Positions 37,409-48,488 of a DNA stretch of 64,000 bases are shown here, one piece after another; within the stretch, counting starts at the first letter, position 1; every line of letters starts with the position of its first letter. Location of the stretch: positions 248,001 through 312,000 of the forward strand of contig JAJNNX010000044.1 in NCBI GenBank assembly GCA_023159155.1, read 5' to 3'. The translations under genes were made by a program, and so were the position numbers. This stretch comes from Ustulina deusta (Eukaryota; Ascomycota; Sordariomycetes; Xylariales; Xylariaceae). The notes under the pieces are model-generated. The model was not told where the DNA came from. It saw only the letters and a list, made by a program, of their open reading frames with translations, and made no database searches.

Positions 37409-38410
37409 TTACAACTCGCCCGCAATATCAGATTCTCTTGACGAAGTCTTCTTGTAGGGGCCGAAGAACTCGGTAAATGCCTCGGTCAAGACCTGGTCGG
37501 AGAGCTGCATGTGCTCGCCGGAGATGGTCTTGAACTTCAGGCCGCCCTTCCTATCGAGGGCGCGCAGGCCAATCCAGTCCTCGGCGTAGAGCTTGCGGGC
37601 GCGCAGGGGGGTGATCTCGTCGCCGTCGACGTCCTCGAACCAGGCGGTCTCCTTGGGGACGACGGTGGTGTCGTCCTCGAAGACGTAGAGCACGAGGTTG
37701 TCGAGGGCGGCGAGGTTGCGGGCGTAGGTGGCGTTCTTGCGGGGGCGCTCGTTGTTGATGTCGGCGAGGAAGTTGGAGTGCTCGAGGTAGCGGTCGAGGT
37801 CGGCGGGGTCGCGGAAGTACTGGGCGGGCACGAGGCGCGACTGCACGAACGAGGCCCAGGTGTTGCCGTGCAGCAGGGCCATGGCGCCCCGGCACAGCCA
37901 GTCCTGGGCGCCGCACGCGCGGTACTCGACGATGCCGTTGTGCTGGCTGCCGAAGGTCACCAGGTTGCGCACGGGCGGCGCGTTGCACCGCTCCACGTAC
38001 CCGCGCAGGAACTGCCCGCCCTGGCTGAAGCCCACGGCGTCGACGGCGGGCGCGGTCGAGAGGATGGGGTGCGCGGCCAGGTCGGCGCAGACCTGGGCGA
38101 GCTGCTCCGTCACGTTGCCGTAGAACGTCGCCCGGCGGTCGTTCTCGGCGCTCGCGTCCAGCCGCACCGAGTACACGTACGTCCCCGGGTTCGCCGCCTC
38201 GATGAGCTGGCCGACTTGCTGGATCCCCTCGGCGGCGTAGGTGTCGCCTAGGCCGTGCCAGATGACGACGGGGAGCGGCGTGTCGTCGTTGTCTTCGGCC
38301 GGGCTGGGGGAGACGGCATGATGGCGCTGTTGCTGGCGTGCCGGGTCGGCTGCTGCGCAGAGGAGCTGCGTCAGCGTGGTGAGCAGTGGGAGGGTTCGGA
38401 GAGAATGCAT
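37409..38410 (-). CDS. Palmitoyl-protein thioesterase (PPT1 family)
   Basis: One uninterrupted exon of 333 residues. The N-terminus has a hydrophobic signal peptide (LRTLPLLTTLTQLLCAAA). The alpha/beta-hydrolase core shows VVIWHGLGD (oxyanion region), nucleophile GFSQGG (Ser129), VTFGSQHNGI, the acid in YVFEDDTTVVP and the catalytic His in SGEHMQL. The enzyme removes thioester-linked fatty acyl groups from S-acylated proteins or peptides in the lysosome/vacuole lumen; human PPT1 is the reference member. Two or three N-glycosylation sequons (GNVT, KNAT) fit a luminal protein. Local GC is high and rich in G/C-ending codons, and this produces a long antisense open frame that I do not regard as real. 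Intronless, in contrast to its intron-packed neighbour. Confidence 0.93.
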   Translation of the reverse strand: MHSLRTLPLLTTLTQLLCAAADPARQQQRHHAVSPSPAEDNDDTPLPVVIWHGLGDTYAAEGIQQVGQLIEAANPGTYVYSVRLDASAENDRRATFYGNVTEQLAQVCADLAAHPILSTAPAVDAVGFSQGGQFLRGYVERCNAPPVRNLVTFGSQHNGIVEYRACGAQDWLCRGAMALLHGNTWASFVQSRLVPAQYFRDPADLDRYLEHSNFLADINNERPRKNATYARNLAALDNLVLYVFEDDTTVVPKETAWFEDVDGDEITPLRARKLYAEDWIGLRALDRKGGLKFKTISGEHMQLSDQVLTEAFTEFFGPYKKTSSRESDIAGEL

Positions 38411-39143
38411 TTCGATGCTCGTGGTTATGCGAGGCTAATCTCTTGACATGAAGGATAGATAATTAGTTGATGGCTTGTGTCTCTGATGATTTATAGGGCA
38501 AAGGCAATCTAGATTCCAGAGGTGGTGTCGAGTTAGATGGTTGGTTGGAGTTGGAGCTGTCTCTGTAGCGGCCTATGCTAGGCAGATATGCCGTGGGTAT
38601 GTCATAGCTCAGGTGTTTGAGATGCTGATTGGTCTGGTGGAGCTTTCCAACCACCTGCATTCGGTGCATATCTTAAAGCTTGGATGCACACCCACCTGAT
38701 GGTACCTGGGTAAGTACTATCAATTCAAGTGGGTTGGTACATTTCAATTGAATGTTGTGCCTCGCGACACCTCTTCCATCTTGTTCTTCGAGAAACATGT
38801 CTAGTCATATTACCTGAGAGATACTTATAAGTTACAGCCTAAGGCTACCTAGTGCACCTACCTGGTGATTGTGATTTGTGTGTTCAAGTGCTATACAATC
38901 TGTAAAGTTGTAACTTGGAGGGATATGCCCGGTTACCTGGTACTTATAATCGATACTGAAAAGGACTAGGGCATTAGGTACCTCGATCGCCTACACGATA
39001 TGCCAAAGCTCGGTTTAATGCAAATATCGTTCCACGACAGTCGGCTTAAAAGCACGCTAAGCAGCTTCCAAGCTCCATCTGATTCAAGCAACGTTGAAAT
39101 AGCAACGGCCGAAGCGTGCTGCCAAAGACCAGCAACCAACAAC
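38411..39143. other. Divergent intergenic region
   Basis: Upstream of PPT1 (minus) and the cyclin gene (plus). It contains ACCTGGTA, GGTACCT and ACCTACCT-like motifs (38690-38980). The cyclin frame is open upstream to 39000. Confidence 0.4.
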
Positions 39144-40684
39144 ATGGCCTTAACCGACTCGCTGATGGAGGACGCATCCGATGCAGACGTCGCCTGCGCC
39201 TCTAGTGCTGGCAATGGCACTGGCGGCCCATCAATCGGCGTCATCAAATCCGGCCGGCCGTACCTGCATGAGAGCACGATCCGTCGCAAGCTGGCCAACC
39301 TGGACATGGACCTCTCTAGGGACGGGGCAGCGCGTCTCCAGGGTGTTCAGCTCATCGACGACGTCCGCAATTTCCTACAGCTGTGCGTTCCCTGTCCCGG
39401 GCACTGTTCAGATCCCGCCGTCTTGGTTGGTTGTGTCTGCTGACTTTGGCCTGCAGTCCCATCATCACCTACATTGCCGCGTGTGGTTACTATCACCGGT
39501 TCCGCCTTGAGTTTGACCCCAAGGAGTATCAGTGGGCCGATGCGGCGCTGACCTGTCTCTTCGTGGCTTGCAAATCTGAGGATACGCTCAAGAAGTCCCG
39601 CGAGATCTTGTGTGCTAATCACAACATCAAGAACCCGGACCGTATTACCACCCCAGATGACAAGGTGAGCCTCGAGCCTCCATGTCGCCCTGATGGTCCT
39701 AACCCTCCGCAGCTCTTTGACCCAGGCTCGAAAATGCTGATTGGCCTGGAGCGCCAAGTTATCGAGACCTTGAGATTCGACTTTCAGGTCCGCAATCCCT
39801 TCAAGATATTAGCCAAGATCGTCAAGGCTGTTCTGGGCTCGGATGGCGATGCATCTGACTTCTTTGTCGAGGCATTCAAAGTCGGAACTGACATGTACAA
39901 GACCTTCGCCCCGCTCAAGCATACCACCTTCACCTGTGCCTTTGCCGTTGCCAGGCTCACAGCCCTCGTCACGGGACTGTCTGAAGATACATTTGTCAAA
40001 CTAGACCCCACCGACTACCACACATTTGAGGAGTGGGTGGCTGAGGTCATGCTCGATGTCCTCGACCTCTATACGGACCATTATCGCTCGACTCTCCTCG
40101 GACAGGAGATCAACCCCCAGGGTTTCATTGATGTCAAGATTAAAGTCAATCAGCAAATGGAGGCGGCTCAGCTTTCCCGCTACCCGAACCTTTGTAGTGA
40201 ATGTGAGCGTGAAGGGTTTCCGAGTCCATCATATGCCGGATCAGCTACATCTCCGGTAAGCCCCGCTGGAACTAACAGCACGATGAAGCGTGGATCTAAG
40301 GGACACGAGGGAACCTTTCGTTTCCTTTTCGATGCTGTCGAGGTTCGTCGGGAGAGAGCAGCTTATGAAGACTATACCAAGGATGAATGGGAGGAGTGGG
40401 AGGAGGAAGTCGAGGAGCTGATTCCCGAGCATGAGAGTCGCCGTCGCGCTGATCTCGGCCCGGAACCTCGCGCTCCTCCTCGAGAGCCACGTGGCGATCT
40501 TGGTCCCGAACCTCGTGCTCCTCCCCGCGAACCGCGCGGATCCCGAGGACATCGTGGACACGGTCGCGGTCGCGGTCGCGGACATGGTAGTAGAGGCGGA
40601 CATGACCCCGGCTGGAATCCTCGCAATCGCCATGAGCACCGTGGTCGTGGTCGCGGTGGTGGTGGCGGCGGCAATTTCTACTAA
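39144..40684 (+). CDS. CTD kinase I cyclin subunit (Ctk2-like) with RGG tail
   Basis: Exons 39144-39382, 39457-39664 and 39713-40684 give 472 residues; an earlier in-frame ATG at 39000 would add 48. The cyclin fold starts at SGRPYLHESTIRRKL and continues PIITYIAACGYYHRFRL, WADAALTCLFVACKSEDT, GLERQVIETLRFDFQVRNP. Ctk2-type cyclins activate the Ctk1/CDK12-like kinase that phosphorylates Ser2 of the RNA polymerase II C-terminal domain during elongation. The second intron (39665-39712) is only 48 bp and contains no stop, so its retention would add 16 residues; its CTAAC branch and GTGAGC donor argue that it is removed. The C-terminus is unusual. After an acidic EEWEEEVEE stretch, a 15-residue unit beginning DLGPEPRAPPREPRG is repeated twice, then comes a long Arg/Gly/His-rich tail ending GGGGGGNFY, which resembles RNA-binding RGG boxes. 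Confidence 0.88.
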
Positions 40685-41318
40685 GGCTTATGGCACGTCT
40701 TCAGAGAGATGATGCAGCATCTTCCCGTTTCTGAATTCAACTTCAACAATTGCATTTCCGGATTGGCATGGCATTTGGTGTTTTGATTGGAGGTCGCTCG
40801 ATCGCATGGATGGAACGGCGTTTTAGGAAGATACCCATTCGCATTTCCGGCTAGGTCGCCTTCTCTATAATTACGTCTCGTTACAAGGTTTAGGTAGTGC
40901 ACAAAAGTTTTTGGTAGACAGAGGCATTGTACTCCAGGCTGATTCGTACATCTGTCCGGATAAGGAATTTTGTTAGATTCTAATCGACTCACAAGGGAGG
41001 TTTCAAAGCATAGTGGCAATACCTACGAATGAGACGGCTGCTATGGCGCTTCCACTTAGGTGGACAGGCTTTGTATATCATGTACAGTGTTTTGAGACGG
41101 TATTATTATGGTCTAGACACAGTCCTATAGCCCCATTACCATAACAGCTTGAGCTTCCACATCGCCACTTAACTTCTTTTAAGAAGTACCAGGAACACAA
41201 CACTAATACCGCACTCTTCGATCAAAAATCTTTATCGCATATGTGAGATCGGCATAGAGATGCGTTTGAAAACGAACGAATGAGAAACGCCACGACGTAC
41301 AGCCGTTTCTTCAGAGCC
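40685..41318. other. Intergenic, no gene seen
   Basis: Between the cyclin gene and the bZIP gene. No feature stands out. Confidence 0.4.
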
Positions 41319-42076
41319 ATGTCCTCCTCCTCTCCAAGGCTGCCCGAATCATGCCTCGAAAGGTACAGCCACCGTCACGCATATATATATTCCGTCTGTC
41401 CAGTGTGAGGGAGTCCATGGCTGAGAACCAAAAATAGATCAGACTACCGGCCGACCGGGCGCAAAACCGCGCGAACCAGCAGCGCTCGCGGGCGCGGCGC
41501 ACGGCGTACCTCGCGGGTCTGGAGGCGCGCGTGCGCGAGCTCGAGGCCAGAGACGCCCGGGCCACGCTCGAGATGCAGCGCGCCGCGCGCGAGGTCGCCT
41601 GGACCAACGAGCGCCTGGTCGAGCTGCTCGCCGCGAGCGGCGTGTCGAGGGCCCGGGTGGACGAGTTCTTGCGCCGCTGCTGCCAGGAGCGGCGGGATTG
41701 CGGCGCCGCGGCGCCGGGATCGAACGGGGGAGGAGGAGGAGGAGGAGGAGCGATGGTAGTAGTAGCTGGCGCGGTCGATGCGGAGGCGTCGCAGACCAGG
41801 CCGGCGGAATGCGAAAGCGAAGGCGAAGGCGGGGATGGAGGAGCCGATATGGCACCGGAACGACGCAGCAGCGGCGATGATGATGATGTCGAGGGTGGTG
41901 GTCGCGAACGCACACTCGTCACGTCGTGCGAGGCCGCCGCGTCCATCATTGCCGGCTTCCAGGGACACGGCGACGTGTCGCAGGCGAGGATGGCGTTGGG
42001 GTGCGACGGCGCGGCGGATTGCCTCGTCAGGAACACGCGGCTGTTCCAGCTGATGGATGAGACGGGTTGCGCTTGA
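41319..42076 (+). CDS. bZIP transcription factor
   Basis: Exons 41319-41362 and 41443-42076 give 225 residues; the 80-bp intron (GTACAG donor, CTGAG branch, ATCAG acceptor) bridges an in-frame TAG at 41435. The basic region is AQNRANQQRSRARRTAYL with the N-x7-R bZIP signature. A coiled-coil leucine-type repeat follows (LEARVRELEARDARATLEM), then a conserved helix (AAREVAWTNERLVELLAASGV). This belongs to the fungal family with short proteins of the form NQRRSRARRKEYLQELE. Downstream is a poly-Gly stretch coded by GGA repeats (41727-41752), then an acidic region and a C-terminal helical segment. It is expected to bind DNA as a dimer in the nucleus; the target genes are unknown. The first exon is short and is the least certain part. 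Confidence 0.75.
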
Positions 42077-42934
42077 TGTTGATGCCCTTGGGGAAAGTTA
42101 AAGGCGTTTCTCTTTGATTGGAATTGTCTCGGCGGCAACGGAAAGCTAGAGAGTGGAGTTGCGGTGCGAACGGTTCACCTCCTTGTGGTCGACGCAGTTG
42201 GTTCTTAATATAGGGGAGAGATGGTTTTGCAGTCTATCGAACGATTACGGGAAATATCATATCACATACGGATGCAATTATTCATATTCGTCTCCGCTGT
42301 GCCTTCGGCAACGTAGTGTGTGTTTTGCTTGATTTCATGGGAGCAGCATGTCAGAGATGTAGATGTGAGAGGCAACTTTCTAGAGAGTGAAGCCAAAACT
42401 GTGGTGTCGGGCGCGGGACTTTAGCGCCCGGCTTCTATGTGGGATACGTTGTGTACATATATACATGAGCACAGAGACAGGGAGGCAGAGGAAATAGTTG
42501 AATCATTCTCTTGTCTAGATGGTCAGCCTCGACATCGAAGGCATCGGCGAGACGTCAGGGGAAGAGGGTGGGCGTTGAAATAATTCAAGCGTCCGGCGGG
42601 TCGTCTCTTCAGGGCGGCCTAGAGAGGACGTGCTAGGTATGGGTATTAACCGTCCATTTCTATCTACTATATGTATGGTATCTATTCAACACGAAAAGGC
42701 ATTGACTATGAAAACTTGAGATTGTGCTATTCCGGAAGGCGAGTGTAGTGCCTAGGACAGTCCTCGTCTTTGCTTGGCGGTGAAAAGGGTGCTTTGGAAT
42801 GTGTCACGCCCTGCACTTGATTGGCTAGAGCCGCCGAGGGACCCTATCACCGCTCCACTACCGGTACCAGGACATGTACTTCTCCTATAAGTCGCCATGC
42901 GGGAGAGATGTGAAGATAAAATCGGCTAGGAATT

Positions 42935-42965
<31 letters not shown>

Positions 42966-43088
42966 TTAGTATTGTTAGCATGCAGTGGGTTCGGGATATA
43001 AGAAACATATATATAAATCAATACTGACAATACCTGATTCCTAGACGCACAACCCTAAACCAGTTGTCTTCGACACTTCAACACTACC
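42077..43088. other. Intergenic, promoter side of acr3
   Basis: No gene seen. A TTC microsatellite lies at about 42931-42964. The last 60 bases before the acr3 ATG are C/A-rich, as in many fungal leaders. Confidence 0.45.
42931..42964. repeat. TTC trinucleotide microsatellite
   Basis: About eleven perfect TTC units in tandem, roughly 130 bp upstream of the acr3 start codon. Confidence 0.9.
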
Positions 43089-44587
43089 ATGGCCGACAAG
43101 ACTCCAGGAGGTCCGGATCCAGATTTGCAAGAAGCTCGGCTGGATATAATTCAAACCGATTGCGAAAAGCAAAGCAAGGACAATACCACCACGCCCGACC
43201 CCGAGAACCAGGATAATGCATCGGAGAATCCCCCCCCAACTGCCGAGAAACAGTCGGCGTTCAGGTCTCTGGGCTACCTAGACAGATACCTCGCCGTCTG
43301 GATCCTCCTCGCCATAATCCTCGGCATCCTGCTGGGGAACTTCGCACCAGACGCCGCAGCGGCGCTCGACCGGGGGCGGTTCGTCGGCGTCTCGGTGCCG
43401 ATCGCCGTGGGCCTTCTCGTCATGATGTACCCGATCCTCTGCAAGGTGCGGTTCGAGTCCCTGGCCGACGTCTTCGCGCACCGCGGCGTCTGGAAGCAGA
43501 TAGGCTTCAGCGTCGTGACGAACTGGGTCGTGGCTCCGTTTCTCATGGTTCGTTCAACCATCCATCCACCCACCCACTCACCCCCTTTTCTCTGCATTTA
43601 TTTCCTTCCTAGTATTTATTACCCCGTCTGCGACGACGACGCCAACAACAAAAACAACAACAGCAGAACGGCAGAATAGGGGCAAGACCTTTGGGGAAAT
43701 CGCTGTGGCTGACGAAACGTCTTTTTTTGTCGTAGCTGGCGCTCGCTTGGGCTGCGCTGCCTGATCGGCCGGAGCTCCGGGCCGGCTTGATTCTCGTCGG
43801 ACTCGGCCGGTGTATTGCCATGGTATGTAAAGAATTCCGCGGAAAACCCAAGAAAGCAAGCAAGCAAGCAATCCCTGAATCCATATGTACGAGGATCTGA
43901 CGCATTGCGAAATCTCTTTAGGTCTTGATATGGACGGAACTCGCGGGCGGCGACGGCGAGTACTGCGCGATCCTCGTGGCCATCAACTCGGTCCTCCAGA
44001 TCGTGCTGTTCGCGCCGCTGGCCGTCTTCTTCATCCGCGTCCTCGGCGGCGGCGGCGGGTCCGGACGACACCTGGACGTCCCCTACGACGTGGTGGCGAC
44101 CAGCGTGGCCGTCTTCCTCGGCATCCCCTTCGGCGCGGCATTCATATCGCGCTTCGGCCTGCGCAGGCTCGCCGGCCCGGACTGGTACCGCGACGTGTTC
44201 CTCCGGCTCGTGGCCCCCTGGTCCCTCGTCGGTCTGCTGTACACCATCGTCGTGCTATTCGCGTACCAGGGCCGCCAGGTCGTCCACCAGATCGTCGCCG
44301 TAGTGCGCGTCGCCGTCCCGCTCGTGCTGTACTTCGTCGTCGTGTTCTTCCTGACGCTGTGGGCGACGTACCGCGCGGGCTTCGGGTACAGACTCGGCGC
44401 CACCCAGAGCTTCACGGCGGCTAGTAACAATTTCGAACTGGCTATCGCCGTCGCCGTCGCCGTGTACGGCCCATTCAGCGACCAGGCACTCGCTGCCACG
44501 GTGGGTCCCTTGATTGAGGTGCCGGTGCTGCTGGGGTTGGTGTATGTCGTCAAGTGGGTTGGGAGGAGATGGGGCTGGAAAGAATGA
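43089..44587 (+). CDS. acr3: Arsenite/antimonite efflux transporter Acr3
   Basis: Exons 43089-43547, 43736-43822 and 43922-44587 give 403 residues, essentially the length of yeast Acr3 (404). The protein belongs to the bile/arsenite/riboflavin (BART) superfamily and should have ten membrane segments. It exports As(III) at the plasma membrane. The N-terminus is a hydrophilic cytosolic tail of about 65 residues. Family landmarks are SLGYLDRYLAVWILLAIILG, VGLLVMMYPILCKV, and the catalytic-cysteine motif GRCIAM at the exon 2/3 junction. VLIWTELAGGDGEY follows, where the family more often has Asn after the Trp, then FTAASNNFELAIAVAVAVYG. Donors are GTTCGT and GTATGT. No arsenate reductase or methyltransferase gene lies beside it, unlike the ACR clusters of yeast. 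An 18-bp G run follows the stop (44603-44620). Confidence 0.93.
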
Positions 44588-47500
44588 GTCGAGCGCGGAG
44601 ATGGGGGGGGGGGGGGGGGGAGAGGGAACAACGCTTTATGAGATGTTGAGGAGAAATTCATATATTATTATATTATGGGCTGAACCGAAACGATCACTAC
44701 GCAAGCCCCTGATAGGAGCAGCAAATTGGAGTCTGTACAGGCCTTTGGACAGTTGTTATGACGAAAGCCCTCGGTGTCTAAAAATGATATGTGACCGAGC
44801 ATGGTTTCGAAGTACCTACCATCCCGTGTGACGTGACTGGTCTTCTTTTGCGGCTTCCTTGGCCGCTCACTTGATTAAGCACATGGATAAAGCGAGAACG
44901 GCTTAAGAGTCTAGTCCAGTATAAAAAAAGTTGTCCTTTCTAGTTGGAAACACTGCGTCATCAATCTAAGTCTTTAGCACCGTTACTAGAGTCCTGTGCT
45001 TGCGTGGCATCCAGGGAAATCGGTGCGAGATCATGGATCAGATCCTCACATACATTAGACGGAGGCTTAAGGGTAAATGTTTACAAGGGACGCCTATGTT
45101 CCGTTGCAAATCAACAACGAGTGTGCGGGAAGCATAGGGCTAGTGACGATAGACTAAGGCCCAGGGTACTCTCTGACTTGGGGTATTGGAAAAGAGTTTC
45201 CAAATGCTCTCGTGCCTTTTTTTAGACCTTGGGGCACCGTCAGTCTGCACTTAGCCTAAGACTGACTCTCAGCTAAATATAAATTCAAGCGGTGCCTAAC
45301 TAATCAGTTTCGAGTCTTTAAGGTTTGCATCAAAGTCGGTTGGACTTAGGAACTAAACCACTCGATCTAGGATGAACCATGGTAGTCGGGCCGTTGGGCT
45401 CCATTCCGATTTACCCTTGTTCAGAATAGACCGCAAGGACTTGGTTTAGAAAGCGATACGAGTAGCTTCTCGCAACAGCGAGCACCGATATGGTTGGATT
45501 GAGACATGGACAGCTGGATCTTCCGCTTCTATGCAAAGCCACGAATGACTATTTTAGTGCTTTGGCCGTGTCGACGCTATGAGGTAAAATGAACGAATGG
45601 CGCAAGGTGCTGCCTAAGGGAGAAGAGAAGAACCACCTTGCAGCCACGGGGATGGAAGCTGTTTAAAAGCAGCATCGACTATTACTACTCAAATCATTTC
45701 CCGCGAAGAATAGCTATTGGCTCGTTTTCTGCAAGTCCTCCAGATATCTGGACACGTCGGTTTGGGAACTAGGATGGATGTGTATTTTGTCCCATATTAT
45801 CAGTCCCTTCCTAAAGAGAAAGCAATCAATCTCTTGTTCCCGACTGTCGTGTTGAGGGGGGGGGCACGGAAAACACCAACCTGTTAGTTTATGTTTATCT
45901 CCCGGCCAGCGGTCGTAGGCGACCATTTCAATTATTTCTTTTTGTGACCCCCACGTGGAAGCTAATTCCATCTCGTTTTCTCTGGTAACATACAACTAGT
46001 GTTTGAGACTATGGTCGAGACTATGTTCGTCTTGCATCATCGATTGTGTTTTTGTCGGTATTATTACACATAAAAATCTCGGCATTATGACCACATAACT
46101 TGGGGGACAAGCGAGACCGACGAGACATGGCCGGTAGAAAGCATGTGACCGCCTTCCCGTTCACTGACTTTGTTTCATGTAGGGCAATGCGCCGTGCGTA
46201 ACCGGTATTTTTGCAGAAAGGGGACAATCCGTGCGCTTTCAAAGGTCGCTTCTGCCTCACGTTTATACCGAGCGACTGATACGATGTTGAGCAATATACT
46301 CCAGACGCGGGATCGGTGGACGAGTGCTGCCACTTTAGTTTCATGGCTTGGCCACTTCACGATAATTCCCTGGACGCACTGGCGCTGAGAGTCTGATACC
46401 TATTGCGGGTATACCCGATGACACATGCTTGGCTGTACGGTAGTGTTCATAGAAAACAGGGCCACAGATCCCCACAATACGTCAAGAGTGCACCGATGTC
46501 TGACTACTTGGCGGGATGAAAACGTGTCCATGCCGGAAGCCGTGCAGATAGGGTGCCTCACTCTCTTCGCGGTTGATTTGTTGTCCGTCGGCAGTCAGAG
46601 AGGCGAAAACCTATCGGGAGGTATCCGGCCCAGTCAGGCGCTGATAGGTGCCTCATAGTTGTGGAGCTTGCCCAGATCCTGACTAGCGATTCGATCGAAG
46701 TGACGAGGGGGGACTCGATCGAATCGCTGGGATCTGCTGGGTACTTTTCGACTCGGCCCAAAGCTGATGAGTGAATTCTTTTAGGGCTTTATTTTCGGCG
46801 ACCCTTAGATCCCCAAGTCCCGGAACCTCGCGTGAGTGCAGATTCGTTCTAACCCGGTTGCTGGTAAGGAGGACAGGGGTATGTATGCTTAGCGGTTAGC
46901 TGATTCGACATTGAACTCTCTACTCGCCACCCCGGTGAAATTCACCTGCCCTAGACTATCCTGTCGTCTGATTTCGCCGTTCAGGCAAAAACTGGCTTGC
47001 TTGATAACACCATTGTGTCTATTCGAGGTTGCTATACGTCAGCATCGATCGCGAATCAGATCTACAACAAGACCCCGTTCTGCTTGAGGCGTAGCGCTAG
47101 AATCTAGACTTCTTTCAGCTATTGAATATACAACTAAGTCTATTGAAAATATAACCTACCTAGCCTCACAAGGCAAAAGCATCCTCTTGATAAGAAGTTT
47201 TCAACCCCTGATCCCAATCACTTGTCAGCTCAGCATGCAACCTGATCATAAGAGGTGGTTCAGGTGGCAGGTAAAACAGACTATGACAATGGCACTGACG
47301 TAGGGATGTACGATGTTTACTGTTCCTTCTGTACATCTTCTACTGCAATTTATTTGTCACCTTAGGGGGAGGCTTTACCTTCGCCATGTCCGTTGAAACT
47401 GAAGGCAAGACTCCTCAATACTATGCGTTCCCGAAACTTGCTGTGGTTGGTGCTAGGAACGTGGTTCTAAAATGCCGATTTTAAGGGTTGATTTAAGCTT

Positions 47501-48488
47501 CAGAGCCCAGTTTTGCGGGTTTTGCGTGACGCAAATGGGACTAGATCGTTCCGGTTGACAGAAGATCTAACTACTTCTGTGCCGTTGAGTAGAACATCTT
47601 GTACGAGCGGAAGAAACAGGAACTAGACAGTGCCGCTAACCCTATTTTCCCGCTCTTGTCTGATATTTGAGCCTCTGAATAGCGATAATTTTCCTAGCCA
47701 ACCACCTTAATTCACCGCTCACACCACACATCGGCTTGCACATTCTTCGGTAGCTGCTCATAGCCGAGCCAGAACTAATTTAGCTGGACTTGGTGGCCAT
47801 ATGAAGGACCATATAGCCAGACCCTGCCTTTGCGTTTCAGCCAGTCACGACCAATTTACATGCCCTATATCACGAGACAATGGAGAAGGACGTTACGTTA
47901 GTGCTGTAATAATGAGGTAGTGGGAAGACAGTCGAATAGGAATCCCTGCAGGAGGACGCAAGTCCCTTGTTCGCCGCCTGCCGTATGTTTCTTTGTAATA
48001 AGTTGAGGCATCCAACTTGAACGCCTGGCGCACGCACAGATATTTATACCAACCCAAGGCAAATGCCATTTTGAGGCTCAGTACTATCTTCATCACATCT
48101 CACCACGTTGTTTCGAGAGCCAAAATTCCATGTTAAATCCCGATAGTTAATGCGAGCCGTTGATGCGAACAAAAGCCTTTCCCTTGGTGTCATCACCTCG
48201 TGAAACTCGCTGGTGAACAGAATGAGATCGGTAGTTGTTCACGGCCGATTACCAGGTATGGAGAAGCTTGTATAGTTAGCCCTTATAGATGACACCGGCT
48301 ACACTGTTGCTAATACCCAACAGACTCTGCCGCCGATACGCACGCCAGGTGCTCTTGGGATGACGATCCAACAACGCGATGTCAAACAAGAAAGATGTCG
48401 TATATATCGGTGGATGTTATGTTTGGCTAGACAGGCACGAGGTCTCTATCACCAAGCACAGCTTTCCCTGATCTAACAGCATTAGTGC
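44588..48488. other. 3.9-kb gene-poor interval
   Basis: GC content is near that of genes, but no family is recognised and the longest frames are about 107 codons (46021-46344, minus). One stretch at about 47380-47480 on the plus strand reads as an uninterrupted, coding-like peptide after a CCTTAG acceptor-like site, but I cannot extend or identify it. Confidence 0.4.

Noticed and set aside
37511..38251. 246-codon plus-strand frame opposite PPT1
   Set aside because: It is a Val/Glu/Gly-rich antisense shadow of a GC-rich exon whose minus strand shows the complete thioesterase catalytic triad.
41311..42138. Minus-strand frames of 158-275 codons opposite the bZIP gene
   Set aside because: They are Ser/Arg/Pro low-complexity shadows; the plus strand contains a clear basic region and coiled coil.
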